A stretch of DNA of 16,252 nt from Nitrososphaerales archaeon TH5896 (GTDB lineage: Archaea > Thermoproteota > Nitrososphaeria > Nitrososphaerales > Nitrososphaeraceae), in the NCBI GenBank assembly GCA_014523625.1, contig JAATVP010000074.1, forward strand, positions 1-16,252, read 5' to 3'. The position numbers and the translations under genes were made by a program. The notes beneath the pieces were generated by a model. That model was not told where the DNA came from and made no database searches. It worked only from the letters and a program-made list of their open reading frames with translations. Shown here piece after piece: positions 14,237 to 16,252 of this stretch (its first letter is position 1; the number at the start of each line of letters is the position of its first letter).

Positions 14237-14274
14237 GCTATCTTGATAGCAGTATCTATAAATACTTGTCAAGA
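14237..14274. promoter_or_regulatory. Shared symmetric TATA element and nested operators between ogt and the RHH regulator
   Basis: The 14-mer gtatctataaatac (14252-14265) equals its own reverse complement at 12 of 14 positions, so it presents a TATA box on both strands: 26 bp before the ogt ATG (14233) and 30 bp before the regulator's TTG (14289). It is framed almost symmetrically by tcttga (14241-14246) and tcaaga (14269-14274). Overlapping the ogt side is gctatcttgatagc (14237-14250), a 6-bp inverted repeat with a two-base spacer. A dimeric RHH protein binding here would control both directions. Confidence 0.6.
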
Positions 14275-14288
14275 AAATAGTCTGTACA

Positions 14289-15032
14289 TTGGCGCATAAT
14301 CTCATCGTTAGAGGTTTCGACGATCAAGTTCATGAGAAACTAGGAGAGATAGCAAATCAAAGGGGAGTTTCTATAAATTCAATAGTAAAAGATGCTGTGG
14401 ATGTATGGCTAAAGAAGCAGCAATCAGAAGTACCTAGAAAGCATCATCTAGTAATCTATTCAGATGATGAATCCATGATGCGGTTACTAAAATCAATGGA
14501 TAAACTTGCAATGGAAGGTAACTTGTTTAGATGTTTCTTTGGACCGCCACGCAATCCATCTATCGAACTTTTGTCTAAACTTAAGTGGTATGACGGTACA
14601 GTAAAACCTTATCCTTTTTCTTTTGCGACACAATCTAAGGATGAACAGCAGCAACAACAGCAGCAACAACAACAAGCTCAAGCTCAAATCCAAGTTCAAA
14701 GTCGGAAAAACATAATAAAGTATTGTGGTAAAGTAGTAGAAAATGTTGTAAGGAATGCGGATAACAAGCAGGTATGCTGCATGGATTTTGTAATTAATGA
14801 TGTGGGAGAAGATTCACTGAAACATGCACTTATTGTAGAAAAAGCTTATGACGATAACAGGATAGCAGGGTTGATGTATTGTGCATATAAAACAGATAAC
14901 TTATTGAATTCAGAGATAAAAGATCTGATAGAGTTATTCGAAATGCATGATCAAATCTTCATACTAAAAGAAGACGAGGTATACAAACTCCATGTAACAA
15001 AAGAAAATGTTCACAAGTTATTTTTGAGCTAG
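14289..15032 (+). CDS. Ribbon-helix-helix DNA-binding protein with a poly-glutamine linker, likely regulator
   Basis: Residues 4-43 form a ribbon-helix-helix (strand NLIVRGF, then VHEKLGEIANQRGVSINSIV and KDAVDVWLKK) of the Arc/CopG type, which binds DNA as a dimer. Residues 52-110 (HHLVIYSDDESMMRLLKSMD, FRCFFGPPRNPSIELLSKL, KWYDGTVKPY) and about 140-247 (HALIVEKAYDDNRIAGLMYC, ELFEMHDQIFILKEDEVY) look like the two halves of a sensor-type domain, with a weak likeness to MEDS domains. They are separated by ten Gln (120-129; codons 14646-14675) and an AQAQIQVQ stretch. The start is a TTG, required to keep the first strand and placed 30 bp from the shared TATA. Being divergent from the ogt operon, it may sense damage or a cofactor and control that operon. 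That role is inference. Confidence 0.75.
   Translation: MAHNLIVRGFDDQVHEKLGEIANQRGVSINSIVKDAVDVWLKKQQSEVPRKHHLVIYSDDESMMRLLKSMDKLAMEGNLFRCFFGPPRNPSIELLSKLKWYDGTVKPYPFSFATQSKDEQQQQQQQQQQAQAQIQVQSRKNIIKYCGKVVENVVRNADNKQVCCMDFVINDVGEDSLKHALIVEKAYDDNRIAGLMYCAYKTDNLLNSEIKDLIELFEMHDQIFILKEDEVYKLHVTKENVHKLFLS
14646..14699 (+). repeat. CAG/CAA triplet tract encoding poly-glutamine
   Basis: Ten mixed CAG/CAA codons (14646-14675) are followed by four Gln codons alternating with Ala, Ala, Ile and Val. The mix of codons suggests the tract is kept at protein level, although slippage could still change its length. Confidence 0.7.
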
Positions 15033-15054
15033 GCCTATCTACTTTAAGGATGTT

Positions 15055-15585
15055 CTATTTAGGCAGATCCTTTATTTGTTGTTCTATGTTTCCTCCAGCT
15101 TCAAGTTGGACTGACTTGGGGAATCCTTCCAAATTATACCGTGTAATTACTGTCAATTCACAATCTACCTTATTTGTATCTACCATTGTAAGACAAGCCT
15201 TTAACTCATCTCCATCGTGTAACAAGCTAGAATTTATGTTGATAGGAATCGTCAATGCAACTGGGTTACTTTCACTAGCAAAATCCTGTTGAGCTTTGGA
15301 GAACAAATCAATGGTTGTATTACTTGTTAACGATTCGCCTTCTGGACCAGCTATTGATATTGTGGAATTTCTGGTTTCACTGTTAACTCCTAACACGTCG
15401 ATGTTAAGTGTAAAATTGCCTATCGTTGTTTCTGGTAGAATTTGTTGCTGCTGCTGTTCTTGTGCATTTGCTAGACTCCCTGTAGTAATAATCAATCCTG
15501 TAAATGTAAAGAGTATCGCCAAACATACTATAACATCATTGTTAATTTGTTCATATCTTGATATGCCAGTATTGATGTTTATCAT
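15055..15585 (-). CDS. Exported protein of unknown function with a short Gln run
   Basis: From the ATG at 15585 the protein has a 16-residue polar lead, an export helix (VIVCLAILFTFTGLIITTGS) and a likely cleavage site in LANAQ, followed by QEQQQQQ. The mature part is beta-rich with repeated N-x-S/T sites (GNFTLNID, ETRNSTISIAGPEG, TSNTTIDLF, INSSLLHDGDELKACLTMVD), which suits an extracellular, perhaps glycosylated, domain with two cysteines (in KACL and VDCELTVI) that could pair. No family is recognised. The frame is open to a GTG at 15612, but a TATA-like tagtataag at 15613-15622 would start the message inside that extension, so I prefer 15585. It is convergent with the RHH gene; their stops are 22 bp apart. 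Confidence 0.7.
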   Translation of the reverse strand: MININTGISRYEQINNDVIVCLAILFTFTGLIITTGSLANAQEQQQQQILPETTIGNFTLNIDVLGVNSETRNSTISIAGPEGESLTSNTTIDLFSKAQQDFASESNPVALTIPININSSLLHDGDELKACLTMVDTNKVDCELTVITRYNLEGFPKSVQLEAGGNIEQQIKDLPK

Positions 15586-15612
15586 CCGTGTACTTATCTT
15601 ATCTATTAACAC

Positions 15613-16169
15613 CTTATACTATTATTCTAAATAGACTACGTATGTATGTTTCTTTGTATTTACTTTGTATTCTACTTACCTATCCTTTAAATTAAATATA
15701 CTAGAATTTGCCACGTTTATCTCAAACTTGAATATTACAAGCCTTTTATTCAGATTCAAAATCTAGCTTTTTTGATATGAATTGTGCGGCCCCGATCTAA
15801 ACGAAGGCTCTATTCAATGCTCTCATGAATAGACTGCTGTATTATTCTTCCCTTTAAACTAGCCAGCGTTACTAATATGACTTCCCATCTAATTGACTCT
15901 ATCCAACTAACTAATCAAATATGTAGTATATCTATCAAAATGCAAACTAACATGGAAACTACTGTAATATCAAGAATAAGAAAAACCAAGATAATTATGT
16001 TGGTGTATTTTTTGTATTTTCAGTATGTCAAGGTAAATAAATGTTATAAAATAGCGTCATTTTTTGCAAAGTGTGTAAAAGTGACTTCTATTCATAGTAT
16101 GATCAACATTCGCTAACTATGTTCATCATTATATAAATAGTCAACAATATTAGATATTCGTTATCACTA
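15613..16169. other. AT-rich stretch without a convincing gene
   Basis: This 557-bp stretch contains one 79-residue frame (15877-16116) of random-looking composition and no recognisable RNA or repeat. It ends with a good TATA element (ttatataaat, 16129-16138) that belongs to the gene beginning at 16170. Confidence 0.45.
16129..16138 (+). promoter_or_regulatory. TATA box for the gene at the right edge
   Basis: ttatataaat lies 32-41 bp ahead of the ATG at 16170, predicting a transcript start near 16160 with a leader of about ten bases. Confidence 0.5.
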
Positions 16170-16252
16170 ATGTGTGACAATCATGATGTACCTAAAAACG
16201 CTGACTCCGAAGAGACTCAAGAAGAGATCTCATTAAATGTTACTAAAAATAA
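16170..16252 (+). CDS. Start of a hypothetical protein cut by the window edge
   Basis: An ATG at 16170 opens a frame that is still open at the end of the window; 27 residues are visible (MCDNHDVPKNADSEETQEEI, then SLNVTKN). The visible part is hydrophilic and acidic, like an unstructured N-terminus. The well-placed TATA box upstream supports a real gene. Nothing can be said of its function. Confidence 0.5.
   Translation, partial: MCDNHDVPKNADSEETQEEISLNVTKN

Noticed and set aside
14234..14305. N-terminal extension of the alkyltransferase to 14305
   Set aside because: It would start inside the divergent RHH gene and across the shared TATA box; the residues do not look like part of the family.
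14493..14699. Minus-strand frame rich in leucine
   Set aside because: It is the antisense reading of the CAG/CAA tract in the RHH gene and only looks like a membrane helix because of that repeat.
15877..16116. 79-residue plus-strand reading frame
   Set aside because: Composition follows the AT-rich base content (many Ile, Lys, Ser and Tyr), with no domain, no ribosome-binding site and no positioned TATA box; probably chance.

Overview
This window looks like chromosomal DNA from an ammonia-oxidising archaeon (Thaumarchaeota/Nitrososphaeria), most probably a soil-type Nitrososphaerales relative. The reasons are low GC, TATA-box promoters 25-35 bp ahead of start codons with little or no leader, secreted proteins with short signal peptides ending in an Ala-Gln type site, and protein families I associate with that group (a histidine kinase with a 'FDYTGPSIQVE' sensor, large patatins, truncated UbiE-like methyltransferases). 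The assignment rests on family recognition, not on a marker gene. No tRNA, rRNA, CRISPR array or intact transposon was seen.

Region 1 (1-8265) is rich in broken genes. In order it holds a short reading frame possibly cut by the window edge, a frameshifted short-chain dehydrogenase scrap, a methyltransferase lacking its C-terminus, the first fifth of a PQQ-type sugar dehydrogenase, a patatin whose catalytic serine lies ahead of any usable start codon, and a histidine kinase with a large internal deletion. Among these sit apparently intact genes. A two-gene minus-strand unit encodes a tandem winged-helix regulator and a four-helix membrane protein. Two plus-strand genes encode secreted proteins; their promoters carry the same 18-bp element in an inverted pair with exactly the same spacing. 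A small ribbon-helix-helix-like gene and a small CxxC zinc-finger protein are also present.

Region 2 (8400-11800) holds small proteins, a divergent pair consisting of a SAM methyltransferase (minus) and an esterase-D-type hydrolase (plus), and a single-pass membrane protein with a coiled coil.

Region 3 (12118-15032) is a DNA-alkylation repair island. An O6-alkylguanine-DNA alkyltransferase and an 'Oxygenase-NA' type 2OG-Fe(II) dioxygenase form a tight minus-strand operon, and an AlkB-family demethylase follows in the same orientation. Divergent from the operon, and sharing what looks like one symmetric TATA element nested in inverted repeats, is a ribbon-helix-helix protein with a ten-glutamine tract that may regulate the operon.

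Region 4 (15055-16252) has a secreted protein convergent with the regulator, about 560 bp of AT-rich DNA without a convincing gene, and the start of a further plus-strand gene that runs off the end.
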